From the NCBI GenBank assembly GCA_019690055.1, contig JADGGF010000004.1, forward strand, positions 1-30,594: a stretch of 30,594 nucleotides of DNA, given 5' to 3'. This document shows positions 30,498 through 30,594 of the stretch, piece after piece. Position numbers and translations under genes: made by a program. Below the pieces are notes generated by a model. It had not been told where the DNA came from and did no database searches. It worked only from the letters and a program-made list of their open reading frames with translations. Source of the DNA: Micromonosporaceae bacterium. Lineage in GTDB: Bacteria > Actinomycetota > Actinomycetes > Mycobacteriales > Micromonosporaceae. Each line of letters begins with the position of its first letter. Position 1 is the first letter of the stretch.

Positions 30498-30594
30498 TGT
30501 CAATCCCCCCGAAGCGTGGAGGACTCCGCTATGCGGCGTCGGCCCTCCGAGCCTCGGCCATCAATCGTTCGTAGTCGATCGGTGCTAGGCCGTC
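30498..30594 (-). mobile_element. End of a second, IS3-like insertion sequence
   Basis: TGTCAATCCCCCCGAAG at 30498-30514 begins TG, like IS3-family ends. Read on the minus strand the order is a transposase C-terminus, its stop, AGTCCTCCACG, a G-run and TTGACA, the layout I associate with actinobacterial IS3 elements. It touches the right inverted repeat of the ISL3 element directly and runs off the window. Family call is by pattern memory. Confidence 0.5.
30529..30594 (-). CDS. IS3-like transposase, C-terminal fragment
   Basis: Twenty-one codons plus stop, entering from the right edge: DGLAPIDYERLMAEARRADAA. The xLxPxDYE pattern resembles the last residues of IS3-family OrfB transposases. 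The catalytic part is outside the window, so activity cannot be judged. Confidence 0.5.
   Translation of the reverse strand, partial: DGLAPIDYERLMAEARRADAA

Overview
The window is very GC-rich with frequent GTG starts. It carries an F420-type nitroreductase, a stand-alone second SSB, several promoters that place a -10 hexamer 6-8 nt before the start codon (leaderless transcripts), and a hutU-M20-hutF-hutI-hutH gene order. Together these point to an actinobacterium, most likely Micromonosporaceae or a relative. The genus is inference, because no rRNA or phylogenetic marker is present.

Left part (1-7.6 kb): an SSB paralog (minus) with DnaA-box-like 9-mers at its promoter; an alpha/beta hydrolase; a DUF1444/YtpQ-type protein with a long repeat-rich tail, convergent with the hydrolase across three tandem 27-bp hairpin units; tRNA-Arg(TCT); a SAM methyltransferase with a tiny YCII-like remnant just upstream; an LCP (LytR-CpsA-Psr) cell-wall ligase; and an ArsB/NhaD-type permease.

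Middle (7.8-16.4 kb): a CASTOR/POLLUX-like ion channel and a GH1 beta-glucosidase on the minus strand, then on the plus strand a tight three-gene operon: a GT4 glycosyltransferase with a large helical C-terminal domain, a second GT4 and a GH130 mannoside phosphorylase-type enzyme. A near-perfect CIRCE element (HrcA operator) lies about 100 bp upstream of the first glycosyltransferase. This suggests a heat-shock-controlled pathway that makes and recycles an intracellular, probably mannose-containing, glycan, and it is my best candidate for an undescribed system.

Right-middle (16.5-21.6 kb): a Ddn-like F420 enzyme, a small protein of unknown function, a TIR-NB-ARC-TPR protein (NLR-like, a candidate antiphage NADase), an APH(6)-type kinase and an Mth938-domain protein.

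Right (21.8-30.6 kb): a complete histidine-degradation operon hutU-(M20 amidohydrolase)-hutF-hutI-hutH, with overlapping genes and no hutG; the M20 enzyme probably replaces the N-formylglutamate deformylase. The operon ends in a hairpin, followed by an ISL3-family element whose transposase is split by a -1 frameshift exactly at a C_CCG_GGC heptamer. At its right end the ISL3 element abuts the end of a second, IS3-like element that leaves the window.

Across the window a degenerate palindrome TCCACAGTGGA (and variants such as TCCATTGTGGA) recurs in both coding and non-coding DNA.
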